Counted from the first letter of the stretch, positions 51,915-61,620 are shown. The stretch is 64,000 bases of DNA from Neobacillus sp. FSL H8-0543 (GCF_038592905.1 NZ_CP151943.1:4414501-4478500), one strand, 5' to 3'. Numbers and translations: made by a program. The notes: a model not told the origin generated them from the sequence alone.

Positions 51915-53543
51915 GTGAGTGTGGTGATCCCAGTGTCTATATTGTCAAAGATGTTAAAGAAGAAAAAGAAGAGAAAGCCGGATAATCTTCGTCAACAACA
52001 AGATCCTGAAAAACCCGAAAACTTGCCGATACACAGGGATTACAAACAAAACATATCAAGAGTTAAGGAAGAGTTTGGCACCAGTTCGGATATTGTTATT
52101 AGGGAGATTAAAGTTAGAAAGCATTCAGGTGCAACTCTTTATGTCGATGGATTAGCGGACAGTCAAATGATCAGTGACTTCATTTTAGAAAATTCAATGG
52201 AAAGGGAAGTCGGAGCTGAACCGTTTGACTTCTTTCAGTACATGATCGAACAAACCGTTGCCATTGGAAGTATTAAAACAATAACTAATTGGAATCAAGT
52301 ATATGATTCAATACTATCGGGAGATACGGTTATCTTTTTAGATGGTTTTAATAAAGCAATAAGCTGTGAGACAAAGGGTTGGGAAAAACGTGCTGTTAGT
52401 GAACCCTCGACGCAATTAGCCATACGGGGTCCAAAGGATTCATTTACAGAAACGATCCGGACAAATACTGCTTTAATCCGAAGAAGAATAAAAAGTCCGA
52501 ATCTTTGGCTGGAGTCTATGAAAATTGGTGCGGTAACTCAAACAGATATAGGTATTATGTATATTAAAGGAATCGCAAATGAAGAAATCGTAACAGAAAT
52601 AAAAAAAAGATTAAAGCGGATAGATACAGATGGAATCCTTGAATCAGGTTATATAGAGCAATTAATTGAAGATCAAACGTGGTCAACCTTTCCCACAATC
52701 TATCATTCAGAAAGGCCAGATGTTGTAACGTCTGATCTCCTAGAGGGCAAAGTGGCCATTTTAGTGGATGGAACCCCATTTGTCCTCACAGCGCCTGCAG
52801 TGTTTATCCAGTTTTTCCATGCACCTGATGATTACTATTCCCGCTTTGATATTTCTACAAGTATTCGTTTATTAAGGATATTAGCCTTTTTCATTTCGAT
52901 TGTTGGACCAGCCGCTTATATTGCTGTTACAACCTTTCATCAAGAGATGATTCCAACAACCATGGCAATTGCCATTGCATCTCAACGGGAAAATGTACCC
53001 TTCCCAGCCTTTGTTGAAGCATTAGTTATGGAGGTTACCTTTGAGATATTAAGGGAAGCTGGATTAAGACTGCCGCGTGCAGTTGGCCAGGCTGTTTCAA
53101 TCGTTGGAGCCCTCGTTATTGGCCAAGCTGCAGTTCAGGCGGGCTTCGTTTCTCCAGTTATGGTAATCGTCGTATCAATCACAGCGATTGCAAACTTTTC
53201 CACGCCAACCTTTGCGATGGCGATTGCTGCAAGGTTAATACGCTTTATTTTCATGGGGTTGGCAACTTTTACAGGCATTTATGGAATTATGTTAGGATTA
53301 ATGTTTATGACGCTGCATTTGTGCGCATTAAGATCATTTGGAATTCCCTACATGTCTCCAATAGCACCATTAAATTTGAAAAACCAACAAGATATATTTA
53401 TTCGCTTTCCGATTTGGGCAATGAAAAATAGACCACCAATGACTGCTAAAGATAATCTCATAAGACAAGGTCAGAATCAAAAGCCAGACCCGCCTAAAGA
53501 ATCGATTTATCACAACCAGAGTCCAACAAAAGGTGATCAATGA
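51915..53543 (+). CDS. Spore germination protein, GerA family (GerKA-like subunit A)
   Basis: Up to 542 residues. The start is uncertain; GTG 51933, after GGTGAT, is plausible. A basic N-terminus (KMLKKKKKRK) precedes the cytosolic domain. Family marks are VAIGSIKTI, EPSTQLAIRGPKDSFTE and TNTALIRRRIK. About five C-terminal TM segments end in the FGIPYMSPIAPL motif. It is the nutrient-receptor A subunit in the spore inner membrane. Gene order A-C-B matches gerK. The C-terminal tail is Pro/Gln-rich. Confidence 0.94.
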   Translation: MSVVIPVSILSKMLKKKKKRKPDNLRQQQDPEKPENLPIHRDYKQNISRVKEEFGTSSDIVIREIKVRKHSGATLYVDGLADSQMISDFILENSMEREVGAEPFDFFQYMIEQTVAIGSIKTITNWNQVYDSILSGDTVIFLDGFNKAISCETKGWEKRAVSEPSTQLAIRGPKDSFTETIRTNTALIRRRIKSPNLWLESMKIGAVTQTDIGIMYIKGIANEEIVTEIKKRLKRIDTDGILESGYIEQLIEDQTWSTFPTIYHSERPDVVTSDLLEGKVAILVDGTPFVLTAPAVFIQFFHAPDDYYSRFDISTSIRLLRILAFFISIVGPAAYIAVTTFHQEMIPTTMAIAIASQRENVPFPAFVEALVMEVTFEILREAGLRLPRAVGQAVSIVGALVIGQAAVQAGFVSPVMVIVVSITAIANFSTPTFAMAIAARLIRFIFMGLATFTGIYGIMLGLMFMTLHLCALRSFGIPYMSPIAPLNLKNQQDIFIRFPIWAMKNRPPMTAKDNLIRQGQNQKPDPPKESIYHNQSPTKGDQ

Positions 53544-54745
53544 TGAAGAAAGAATTTATTGTCTTGTTTCTTTTTTCCACTCTCCTACTTAGTGGATGCT
53601 GGAATCAAAAGGAAATGACGGATATGGCGTTTGTCATGGCAATTGGGATTGACGAGGGAACGGATGATAATAGGTATGATGTTACCTTTCAAATTGTTAT
53701 CCCTGGAAATGTATCTTCAGGACAAGATGGAGGAGCTAAAGGGTTACCAATTCTTGTTTTCAAAGCACCAGGAAACACAATAACAGAGGCTGCTAGGGAA
53801 GTGACAAAATCTGTTTCACGCCAGCTTTATTATGCACATACGAACTTACTTGTGATCAATGATGTAGTGGCAAAAGAAGGGGTATACAACCTATTAGATG
53901 GATTTGATCGTGACCCGGAATTTAGAACTACCACACAGGTATTGATTTCTAGAAAAACAAAGGCAGAAGACATATTAACCACTTTATCAAATATTGATAA
54001 GCTACCAGTTGAAAGAATAACGAAACTACTTAAAGGAACAGAATCAATGTTGGGTGAAAATATTGAAGTTTCGATTGATGATTTTATAAGTGGAATTGTT
54101 AGCAGCGGCAAAGAACCTGTTGTTAGCGGCTTTAAAATTAAAGGGCATTCAGAAAAGGGGAGTTCAGCCTCAAACTTAGAATCAACTAAACCTTCTGCTT
54201 CTGTTGTTGCTGATGGACTGGCTATCTTTAAGGACGGGAAATTATCTGGATGGCTAGATCAGGACAAGGCACGAGGAGCGGTTTGGGTTATGAATAAAGC
54301 GAAAAGTACAGTTATTAATATCGATTGGAAGGAGAAGAAAGATGCGATTACCATCATTCCCATTCGCACCAAAACAGGGGTTACAGCAACAATTAAAAAT
54401 GGGAAGCCTGTTATTCGTGTGGATATAAAAGAGGAAGGAAATCTTAGTGAAGCTAATACGGCATTGGATGTAATGGATCCTAAAACCATTGAGAATATGG
54501 AGAAAAAAACAGCAGCGAAAATAAAAAATCAAGTTGAAAACGCAATTAAAGCTGCGCAAAAACAAAAAAGCGATATCTTTGGATTTGGAGAAAAAGTTCA
54601 CAGGGCAGACCCAAAGCTTTGGAAGCGTATAGAACACCAATGGGACGAGGAATTTGCAGAACTTCAAGTAGAGGTCAAGGTTGACTCCTATTACCGTCGT
54701 TCGGGTGTTCGTACTAATCCATTTTGGTCAGATTTAGATAAATAA
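53540..54745 (+). CDS. Spore germination lipoprotein, Ger(x)C family
   Basis: 401 residues; the start ATG 53540 overlaps the gerA stop (ATGA). The lipobox LLSGC is at about residues 16-20, then WNQKEMTDMAFVMAIGID, a family hallmark. EQGEGYNLLDGFDRDPEFR-type VAKEGVYNLLDGFDRDPE identifies the D1 region. It is the C subunit of a germinant receptor, lipid-anchored in the inner membrane. Confidence 0.95.
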   Translation: MMKKEFIVLFLFSTLLLSGCWNQKEMTDMAFVMAIGIDEGTDDNRYDVTFQIVIPGNVSSGQDGGAKGLPILVFKAPGNTITEAAREVTKSVSRQLYYAHTNLLVINDVVAKEGVYNLLDGFDRDPEFRTTTQVLISRKTKAEDILTTLSNIDKLPVERITKLLKGTESMLGENIEVSIDDFISGIVSSGKEPVVSGFKIKGHSEKGSSASNLESTKPSASVVADGLAIFKDGKLSGWLDQDKARGAVWVMNKAKSTVINIDWKEKKDAITIIPIRTKTGVTATIKNGKPVIRVDIKEEGNLSEANTALDVMDPKTIENMEKKTAAKIKNQVENAIKAAQKQKSDIFGFGEKVHRADPKLWKRIEHQWDEEFAELQVEVKVDSYYRRSGVRTNPFWSDLDK

Positions 54746-54775
54746 CCCTATACGTAGAAAGTGTGAAACAATGTT

Positions 54776-55876
54776 ATGGTGAAAATTAATGCATACCAAC
54801 TGTTTGTCCTAGTCGTTTTGTTTGAAATGGGTAGTGCAATCCTGGTAGGTCTTGGGATGAATGCAAAACAAGATGCCTGGATAGGAATATTAATGGGAAT
54901 GGCAGGAGGTGTGCTCCTCTTTTTGGTCTATTATCGTCTGTTTAGGTTTTATCCAGACCTTCCATTAACAGGTTATGCGCAAAAAATTCTGGGGAAGTGG
55001 ATGGGTCGTGTTTTAAGCTTCATCTATATTATCTACTTTATTTATTGCGCTGCAAGGGTTTTGAGGGACTTCGGCGAGTTGTTAACGGCGACCATTTACA
55101 CTGAAACACCACTATTTATTATTAATTCCTTAATGATTCTAACAATAATTTATGGAGTGCAAAAGGGCTTTGAAGTGATTGCCAGGACGGGGGAAATCTT
55201 CTTTATTATCGTTTATCTGCTAGCTATCGCTGGTATACTGTTAATTACTTTTTCGGGATTAGTCCATTTAGAGTACCTAAGGCCAGTGCTTGAAAATGGC
55301 TGGAAACCAATAATCAAACTAGTGCTTGGTCAGACCCTTACGTTTCCATTTGGAGAAATGCTCGTCTTTACGATGTTTCTTCCATTAATTAACGAACCGC
55401 GAAAGGTAAAAAGAGTATGTTTGTTTGGAATCATATTAAGCGGGATAAATATTGCCTTCACATCAGCGATAAATGTTGCAACTCTTGGAGGAGAACTGTT
55501 TTCACGCTCACCTTATCCATTGTTAGCCACTATCAGCAAAATTGAACTAGCAGATTTTATTGAACGGTTGGATGTCACCTTCATGCTGTATTTAGTCATT
55601 GGCTGTTTCTTTAAAATTACCTTGTATTATTATGCAGCCGTTGCTGGGGCAACAGATATCTTCGGTATTAAAGATCATCGGAAAATTGGGTTTCCAATTG
55701 GATTGATGATTTTGTTTGCATCGATAACTATTGCAGCAAATTATACAGAACATATCAGAGAAGGGTTAGAGGTGGTAACCATATATTTACATTGGCCCCT
55801 TCAAATTTTTATCCCTTGTCTATTACTTGTAATTGCTTTTTTTCGAAATAAAAAGAAAGAGATTAGCTCTCCCTAA
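54776..55876 (+). CDS. Spore germination permease, GerB family
   Basis: 366 residues with about ten TM segments and the amino-acid-permease-like N-terminus (AYQLFVLVVLFEMGSAILVG). RTGEIFFIIVYLLAIAGILL and the GEMLVFTMFLP region are typical. It is the germinant-binding B subunit. It completes the A-C-B operon. The ribosome site is weak; coupling to gerC over 30 bases is possible. Confidence 0.94.
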   Translation: MVKINAYQLFVLVVLFEMGSAILVGLGMNAKQDAWIGILMGMAGGVLLFLVYYRLFRFYPDLPLTGYAQKILGKWMGRVLSFIYIIYFIYCAARVLRDFGELLTATIYTETPLFIINSLMILTIIYGVQKGFEVIARTGEIFFIIVYLLAIAGILLITFSGLVHLEYLRPVLENGWKPIIKLVLGQTLTFPFGEMLVFTMFLPLINEPRKVKRVCLFGIILSGINIAFTSAINVATLGGELFSRSPYPLLATISKIELADFIERLDVTFMLYLVIGCFFKITLYYYAAVAGATDIFGIKDHRKIGFPIGLMILFASITIAANYTEHIREGLEVVTIYLHWPLQIFIPCLLLVIAFFRNKKKEISSP

Positions 55877-55905
55877 GATAAGCAATTATATGGGTAACCA
55901 TGAAA

Positions 55906-55938
55906 AAACTGCCTTTGCCGCTATGGCTAAGACAGTTT
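55906..55938 (-). terminator. Terminator between gerB and histidine kinase genes
   Basis: AAACTGCC...GCC / GGC...GACAGTTT stem with a 5-nt loop and an A6 run on the left, best suited to the minus-strand kinase gene. Confidence 0.65.
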
Positions 55939-55964
55939 ATTTTTCAATCGGTGCTATCTGAACT

Positions 55965-57227
55965 TTATTTGTTCGTTTGTGTTAGGGGAAAGAGAATTTG
56001 TACTGTAGTTCCTTCGTCAACTTCACTGTCAAATTGAATAGTGCCTCGGTGTGATTGGACAATTTTATAGCTGACTGTTAAACCCAAACCAGTCCCTTTT
56101 TCCTTTGAAGAATAAAAAGGCTCACCTAATCTTTCCAATCGATCCTTTGAAATTCCACAACCATTATCCTTGATAGTAATGGAAAGTTGATTGTTTTCAA
56201 CTTGGTCGACAGTAATGGTAATGGTACCCCCGCTTGTTGTCGCTTCAATTGAATTTTTAATAAGGTTAATAAACAATTGCTTCAATTGATTCGGTTCGCA
56301 TTCTAGAAATAAAATTTCCTCAGGGATATTTTCCTTTATTTGGACGTTATATAGGCTGGCTTCCACGTTTAATAATGAAACAACATCGTTTAATACTTTT
56401 TGAATGGACATTTTGGAAAATTTAATATGCTGTGGTTTGGCTAAAAGTAAAAGCTCACTAACAATGTGATTGATACGGTTCAATTCATCTAACATGATTT
56501 GATAATAAGATTGGTGTTTCGAATCCTCCCTTTGCAATAGCTGAACAAAACCCTTTAAGGAAGTTAGTGGATTTCGTATTTCATGTGCTACACTCGCAGA
56601 AAGTTCGCCGACAACAGAAAGTTTTTCTGTTTTCCGAAGACGTTCTTCCATTTCTCTTGCTTCTGTTACATCACGTCCAATAATTACTAATCCTTCTCTG
56701 CTTCCATCTTTATGAAAAAGCGGTACTTTGACAGTGTCAAAGGTTTTGAAGGTTCCATCGGGAAGCGGAAGGATTTCTTCACAGCGTGTCACCGTCCCGC
56801 TTAACCATGTTTCTTCATCAGATGTTTCGCAGAAAATAAGTTCTTTCGAGTAAAACTTTGAATACTGTGCTAGTTCAGAATCCTTTTTACCACGGTAATC
56901 TACATCTTCAAGCTGAAATAGTTTAAGGCCAAATTCATTGGCTTGAATCCAACGGCCGTCACCATCTTTAAAATTAACAAAGTCTACCATTGAGTTAATT
57001 AAGGTAGATAACCTTTTTTCTTCCTCTTTTGTCGTATCCAATTCTTCTTTATTGAGGATGAAAAAATAAAAGATTCCACCCGTCACAATAATATAAAAAA
57101 TCTCTTTCAATCGTTCAAAATAATAATCAAAAGATGATGGTATAAAATGTGTAAGTAAATAATTGCTAGCATATATCCAAATAAAACTTCCAATGAAGTA
57201 GAGGAATAAAAGTTTCGATTTCTTCAT
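55965..57227 (-). CDS. PAS-domain sensor histidine kinase (KinB/KinE-like)
   Basis: 420 residues. Two N-terminal TM segments (about 7-27 and 44-58) are followed by a PAS domain (about 70-190, NSMVDFVNFKDGDGRW). The H-box has His215 (VAHEIRNPLTSLKGF); the N-box is NLIKNSIEA, the G1 box DNGCGISKDR, and the G2 box GTGLGL. It probably phosphorylates Spo0F or another response regulator; no regulator gene is adjacent, typical of orphan sporulation kinases. Signal unknown. Confidence 0.92.
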   Translation of the reverse strand: MKKSKLLFLYFIGSFIWIYASNYLLTHFIPSSFDYYFERLKEIFYIIVTGGIFYFFILNKEELDTTKEEEKRLSTLINSMVDFVNFKDGDGRWIQANEFGLKLFQLEDVDYRGKKDSELAQYSKFYSKELIFCETSDEETWLSGTVTRCEEILPLPDGTFKTFDTVKVPLFHKDGSREGLVIIGRDVTEAREMEERLRKTEKLSVVGELSASVAHEIRNPLTSLKGFVQLLQREDSKHQSYYQIMLDELNRINHIVSELLLLAKPQHIKFSKMSIQKVLNDVVSLLNVEASLYNVQIKENIPEEILFLECEPNQLKQLFINLIKNSIEATTSGGTITITVDQVENNQLSITIKDNGCGISKDRLERLGEPFYSSKEKGTGLGLTVSYKIVQSHRGTIQFDSEVDEGTTVQILFPLTQTNK

Positions 57228-57439
57228 GTATAACTCCTGCCAGTCTGTTAGTTTTCAAAGTGTGTTAATGTAAATAATAATAAATCTCTATACTATAGTA
57301 CAAGACTTGGCGCGATATTGGAATATCGCAATACTGTAAATAGGAAAAAAAGAGTATTGTCAGAAAAAAAGAGGACATAAAGGTAAATATTTTAAAAACA
57401 TCTTGTTTAATCTGAAAGTTCAGAATAGAATAATAGTAA

Positions 57440-57459
57440 CATACCAACCGGTAGGTATG
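57440..57459. promoter_or_regulatory. TetR-type operator upstream of the acyl-CoA dehydrogenase
   Basis: CATACCAACCGGTAGGTATG is a 20-base palindrome with one mismatched pair. ATACC-N2-CCGG-N2-GGTAT is of the kind bound by TetR-family repressors, which commonly control acyl-CoA catabolic operons. No tetR gene is adjacent. Confidence 0.65.
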
Positions 57460-57536
57460 ACTCTGGTGAAACCTGCATATAATTATTTAGTGGCAAAAAG
57501 TTGACTAAAATCTTGGTAAAGAATGGAGTGATTGGT

Positions 57537-58715
57537 ATGCATTTGCGTTTAACAGACGAGCAACAAATGGTGCAAAAAACAATTAGAAGATTTGTAGAAA
57601 AAGAATTAATTCCGCTAGAAAATGAAGTCCTTAGAAATGAGAGGGAAGGAAAACCCAGTCTATCTGTTGAAAAACTAAAAGAGTTGCAGTTAAAGGCAAA
57701 GGAAGCTGGTTTCTGGGGTATCAATACACCAGAGGAGTATGGTGGGGCAGACCTTGGCCAGATGATGATGGCAATCGTATTAATGGAAGTTTCTAAAACA
57801 TTTGTGCCTTTTTCGTTTGGCGGGTCAGCAGATAATATCCTTTATTATGGTAACGAAGAGCAAAAGAGAAAATATCTGCTTCCTACCATCAATGGTGAGA
57901 AAAAGTCTTGCTTTGCAATGACCGAGCCTGGTGCTGGATCTGATACGAGAAATATTAAGATGACAGCCGTTAAAGATGGCAGTGACTGGGTATTAAATGG
58001 TGAAAAGACCTTCATCACAGGAGGAAATGAAGCAGACTTTGTCATGGCCATTGCTATTACAGATAAAGGACTTCATCAATCAACGCAAGGACGAGAAGGG
58101 GTAACCTGTTTTATTGTTGACCGGGATATGGGGTGGAAATCAGAGTATATACATACGATGGGAGAATGGGGGCCTGCCGGTTTAGTATTTGAAAATGTCC
58201 GCGTTCCAGAAGACAACATTCTTGGTGAATTGCACAAGGGTTATAATCTTGGACTGGAATGGATTGGTTTTGCAAGGTGGGTCGTTGGCGCGAGAGCTGT
58301 TGGTGCTGCTGAGCGTTTACTGCAAATGGCTGTTGATTATGCAAAGGAACGGGTTACTTTTGGAAAACCAATTGCCGAAAGACAGGCAATCCAGTGGCAA
58401 ATTGCTGATTCTGCAGTTGAGATTGAAGCAGCAAAATGGTTAGTGCTAAATGCTGCGTTTACCCTTGATAATGGAGAAGATAATCGCCACCTTGCTTCCA
58501 TGGCCAAACTATATGGGGCTAATATGGGAAATCGAGTGGTTGACCGTGTCCTCCAAATTCATGGTGGTATGGGCTATACTAGGGAATTACCAATCGAGCG
58601 CTGGTATCGTGAAGCAAGACTCTGGAGGATTTACGATGGCACAGATGAAATTCAACGGATGATTATAGCTCGAAACCTTTTAAAGGGACATGTGAAAATA
58701 GGACAATACGTTTAG
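57537..58715 (+). CDS. Acyl-CoA dehydrogenase
   Basis: 392 residues from ATG 57537 (MHLRLTDEQQ), after GGAGTG. FAD-contact regions CFAMTEPGAGSD and WVLNGEKTFITGG are seen; the C-terminal helices contain QIHGGMGYTRELPIERWYREARL and the IYDGTDEIQRMII end. It makes a 2,3-enoyl-CoA, passing electrons to ETF. It heads a catabolic cluster. Chain preference cannot be read from sequence. Confidence 0.95.
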   Translation: MHLRLTDEQQMVQKTIRRFVEKELIPLENEVLRNEREGKPSLSVEKLKELQLKAKEAGFWGINTPEEYGGADLGQMMMAIVLMEVSKTFVPFSFGGSADNILYYGNEEQKRKYLLPTINGEKKSCFAMTEPGAGSDTRNIKMTAVKDGSDWVLNGEKTFITGGNEADFVMAIAITDKGLHQSTQGREGVTCFIVDRDMGWKSEYIHTMGEWGPAGLVFENVRVPEDNILGELHKGYNLGLEWIGFARWVVGARAVGAAERLLQMAVDYAKERVTFGKPIAERQAIQWQIADSAVEIEAAKWLVLNAAFTLDNGEDNRHLASMAKLYGANMGNRVVDRVLQIHGGMGYTRELPIERWYREARLWRIYDGTDEIQRMIIARNLLKGHVKIGQYV

Positions 58716-58724
58716 TAGATATTT

Positions 58725-58738
58725 TGTAAGCGCTAACT
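58725..58738 (+). promoter_or_regulatory. Candidate CcpA (cre) site between acyl-CoA dehydrogenase and SDR
   Basis: TGTAAGCGCTAACT differs from the cre consensus TGWAANCGNTNWCA only at the last base. Position inside the cluster would allow roadblock-type repression. Confidence 0.45.
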
Positions 58739-58781
58739 ATGGATTTGATAGTTTACTAAAATTGTTCAGGAGGAATAAAAA

Positions 58782-59546
58782 ATGGCAGGCAAATTTTCGG
58801 GAAGAGTAGCATTTGTAACTGGTGGCAGTCGCGGAATAGGAAAAGGAATTGTCGAGTTGTTGGCCGAAGAAGGTGCCAAGGTCGCTTTTATCGACTTGAA
58901 TGAAGAGGCGTTAGCTGTAACAACGAGTGAATTAAAAGAAAAAGGTTATGAGGTCATTTCGAAGGTTGCTAATGTAACAAATGTTGAGCAGGTGGAAGGC
59001 GCAGTCAAAGAGGTATATGAAGCATTTGGGTCGATTGATATTCTAGTTAATAATGCGGGGGTCATTCGTGACAATTTATTATTCAAAATGACAGATTCCG
59101 ATTGGCAAACGGTAATGGATGTGCATTTAAAAGGTTCGTTTAATGCAGCCCGAGCTGTACAAAAATATATGGTTGAAAATAAATACGGCCGGATTATTAA
59201 TATCTCTTCTACTTCTGCTCTCGGTAATCGCGGCCAAGCCAATTATGCGGCGGCAAAGGCAGGATTACAAGGCTTTACAAAAACACTTGCAATTGAACTT
59301 GGCAGATATGGAATAACTGCAAATTCCGTTGCTCCTGGCTTTATTGAGACAGAAATGACGAAAGAAACAGCAGCTAGAATCGGTGTTCCTTTTGAACAGC
59401 TGATTCAAGCAAGTGTTTCGCAAATCCCAGTAGGAAGAAGCGGGAAACCTGCAGATATTGCAAATGTAGTTGCCTTTTTTGCAGACGAAAAATCGTCCTT
59501 TGTTAATGGTCAGGTTATATACGTTGCTGGAGGTCCAAAAAACTAA
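58782..59546 (+). CDS. SDR-family oxidoreductase (FabG-like 3-ketoacyl reductase/dehydrogenase)
   Basis: 254 residues. The cofactor motif is TGGSRGIGKG (TGxxxGxG), with NNAGV and the catalytic Ser/Tyr/Lys in NISST...YAAAK. AsP after beta2 (FIDLNEEA) favours NAD over NADP, which fits a degradative 3-hydroxyacyl-CoA dehydrogenase more than fatty acid synthesis. AGGAGG lies before the ATG. Confidence 0.92.
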   Translation: MAGKFSGRVAFVTGGSRGIGKGIVELLAEEGAKVAFIDLNEEALAVTTSELKEKGYEVISKVANVTNVEQVEGAVKEVYEAFGSIDILVNNAGVIRDNLLFKMTDSDWQTVMDVHLKGSFNAARAVQKYMVENKYGRIINISSTSALGNRGQANYAAAKAGLQGFTKTLAIELGRYGITANSVAPGFIETEMTKETAARIGVPFEQLIQASVSQIPVGRSGKPADIANVVAFFADEKSSFVNGQVIYVAGGPKN

Positions 59547-59577
59547 GTTTTATTAAGGACATTGTTGATAATAAACT

Positions 59578-59776
59578 CTGTTGATTGGAGCAGAAGGCAC
59601 GAAGGACTCCTCGAAAATGCTACCGCATTTCCTTCGTGCGGTGCAAATTCAAGGAAGCATAATCAATGTCCTGCGTGACTAGCAGGTCAGGGTGAGACCC
59701 CACAGGCGCTTTAGCGCCGAGGAGGCTCACCGACACGCCCGCTCAAAAGCGAAGTGCCTGGAGCGGAAATCAACAG
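59578..59776. repeat. Dispersed palindromic repeat, long copy 3
   Basis: Ends CTGTTGATT (59578-59586) and AATCAACAG (59768-59776) match the other two copies. The interior shares GAGACCCCACAGG, GAGGCTCACC and AAGCGAAGTGCCTGGAGCGG-type blocks with copies 1 and 2, plus an extra CGAAGGA / TCCTTCG hairpin. It lies inside the catabolic cluster between the SDR and MaoC genes. Confidence 0.85.
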
Positions 59777-59823
59777 CCAAGTTTATCAACTCGAAAAACT
59801 AATAAAAGTGAGGCGAAATACCA

Positions 59824-60273
59824 TTGTATAAAGATCAAATTGGCAAACAATCCACAAAAGTAAGAAACGTTGTCGAAAGAGGGGCCGTTAAGAAATTTGC
59901 TGAAGCAATTGGCGACCTTCACCCGATTTACTTTGACGAAGAAACAGGGAGATTATCAAGATACAAAAGAAATATTGCACCACCGACTTTTCCTCGTGTT
60001 TTTGACTATGGAGAGATTGAGGGCTTAAACCTGCCCCCTAAAGGCTTAATTCATGGTGAGCAAACCTATCACTATGAAAGACCATTATTGGTTGGAGAAG
60101 AAATTAATTGCTACTCTGTTGTTGAAAGTTATGTGGAGAAGAAAGGGAACCAAGGTACGATGGGAATCCTTGCTGTTCAAAGCTATGGCGAAGACTTAGA
60201 TGGCAATACGATATTCACTTCAAAGCAAACAGCCATTATTACCGAAGCTGTAAGGAAGGTGTTGACGAATTGA
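59824..60273 (+). CDS. MaoC-like dehydratase, N-terminal hot-dog type (FAS1_DH region)
   Basis: 149 residues, TTG start. AVKKFAEAIGDLHPIYFDEETG and APPTFPRVFDY belong to the HadA-like half-domain family. The hydratase catalytic motif is not complete here, as expected for the non-catalytic partner. It overlaps the next gene (TGATGA), which encodes the catalytic partner. Together they probably hydrate the enoyl-CoA. Confidence 0.88.
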   Translation: MYKDQIGKQSTKVRNVVERGAVKKFAEAIGDLHPIYFDEETGRLSRYKRNIAPPTFPRVFDYGEIEGLNLPPKGLIHGEQTYHYERPLLVGEEINCYSVVESYVEKKGNQGTMGILAVQSYGEDLDGNTIFTSKQTAIITEAVRKVLTN

Positions 60274-60671
60274 TGACGCTGGAGCAATTACAAGTAGGTG
60301 AATCACTTAATGATATCCAATTAGAGCCTGTCTCTAGGATGGACTTAATCAAATATTCAGGTGCATCAGGAGATTTTAATCCTATTCATACAATTGATGA
60401 CGAAGCAGAAAAAGCAGGATTACCTGGGATTATCGCACATGGAATGTGGACAATGGGAAATCTGGCAAAACTATTTACACCCTACTATGAAGAAGGTTTT
60501 ATAGCAGATTACTCTATCCGTTTTAGAAGTATGGTGTTTTTAAACGATGTCGTTACTTTAAAAGCAACCTTAAAGGAATCACATGGAAATAAGCTCAGAT
60601 TTAACGTCCAGGCCGTTAACCAGAATGGTGCTGATGTATTAAAGGGCGAGGTTTTGTATCACCAATATTAA
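60273..60671 (+). CDS. MaoC-like (R)-enoyl-CoA hydratase, catalytic subunit
   Basis: 132 residues from ATG 60273, overlapping the preceding stop. The catalytic hot-dog motif is YSGASGDFNPIHTIDDEAEKAG with the Asp and His; GIIAHGMWTMG follows. It forms a hetero-oligomer with the preceding protein, analogous to HadAB pairs. (R)-specific hydration is the family expectation. Confidence 0.9.
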   Translation: MTLEQLQVGESLNDIQLEPVSRMDLIKYSGASGDFNPIHTIDDEAEKAGLPGIIAHGMWTMGNLAKLFTPYYEEGFIADYSIRFRSMVFLNDVVTLKATLKESHGNKLRFNVQAVNQNGADVLKGEVLYHQY

Positions 60672-60695
60672 TATTGATCATTAAAGAAACAAAAA

Positions 60696-60735
60696 GACCT
60701 GGGCGCAAGAGTATTCTTTCTTGCGGCTGGGTTTA
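60696..60735. terminator. Hairpin between MaoC and aldolase genes
   Basis: CGCAAG / CTTGCG core with extra pairing in CCTGGG...CTGGG and weak T-run (GTTTATT). It may terminate or partly attenuate the upstream unit. Confidence 0.4.
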
Positions 60736-60784
60736 TTACTAGGATAAATATTAGTATTTTTTAAAAAGGAGGAAGCGCTCTCTA

Positions 60785-61552
60785 ATGACTACAAAAATGA
60801 CATTAAGCTTCACGCCCCCTGTATTTGCAAATGTCGAAGAAGAAAGGCTGCATTTAAAGCAAAAATTAGCTGTAGCATTTCGCTTGTTTTCCAAATTTGG
60901 GTTTGATGAAGGGGTTGCAGGCCATATCACGGCAAGGGACCCAGAGAAAAAGGATCATTTTTGGGTCAACCCATTTGGCATGCATTTTAGCCAGATAAAA
61001 GCTTCTGACTTAATCCTCTGCAACCATGAAGGTGTGGTTGTTGAAGGGAACAATCCTGTGAATCGTGCTGCTTTTGCCATTCATTCACAGGTTCATGCAG
61101 CAAGGCCAGATGTTATTGCCGCTGCTCATGCACATTCGATTTATGGAAAGTCCTGGTCTTCACTAGGTCGACTACTTGCTCCAATAACCCAAGATGCCTG
61201 TGCATTTTATAACGATCATTCGTTATTCGATGATTTTACAGGCGTGGTATTAGACATTGAGGAAGGCAAGCGGATTGGTCAAGCCCTTGGAATGCGAAAG
61301 GCCTGTATTTTACGAAATCATGGATTACTCACAGTTGGTAAATCCGTGGATGAGGCTGCCTGGTGGTTTATTACGATGGAACGGTCATGTCAAGCCCAAT
61401 TGCTCGCAGAGTCCGTAGGGAAACCAATACTAATTGATGCTGAAAATGCCCGTTCTACGTATGAAACAGTTGGTACAACCGAAGCTGGTTGGTTCCAGTT
61501 TCAACCATTATGGAATCGGATTGTAAAAGAACAACCAGACCTATTAGATTAA
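60785..61552 (+). CDS. Class II aldolase/adducin-family protein
   Basis: 255 residues. Zinc ligands are in AAHAHSIYG (His-x-His) and LRNHGLLTVG; VAGHITARDP and WVNPFGMHF are family motifs. Members act as aldolases, decarboxylases or epimerases on hydroxylated acids. AGGAGG lies 10 bases upstream of the ATG. In this cluster it may cleave a hydroxylated intermediate; substrate unknown. Confidence 0.92.
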   Translation: MTTKMTLSFTPPVFANVEEERLHLKQKLAVAFRLFSKFGFDEGVAGHITARDPEKKDHFWVNPFGMHFSQIKASDLILCNHEGVVVEGNNPVNRAAFAIHSQVHAARPDVIAAAHAHSIYGKSWSSLGRLLAPITQDACAFYNDHSLFDDFTGVVLDIEEGKRIGQALGMRKACILRNHGLLTVGKSVDEAAWWFITMERSCQAQLLAESVGKPILIDAENARSTYETVGTTEAGWFQFQPLWNRIVKEQPDLLD

Positions 61553-61620
61553 TAAACATTGTCTGAAAAGATTACAATGATCTTTTCAGCACTACATAAA
61601 TTTCACCTGGAGGATACTAA

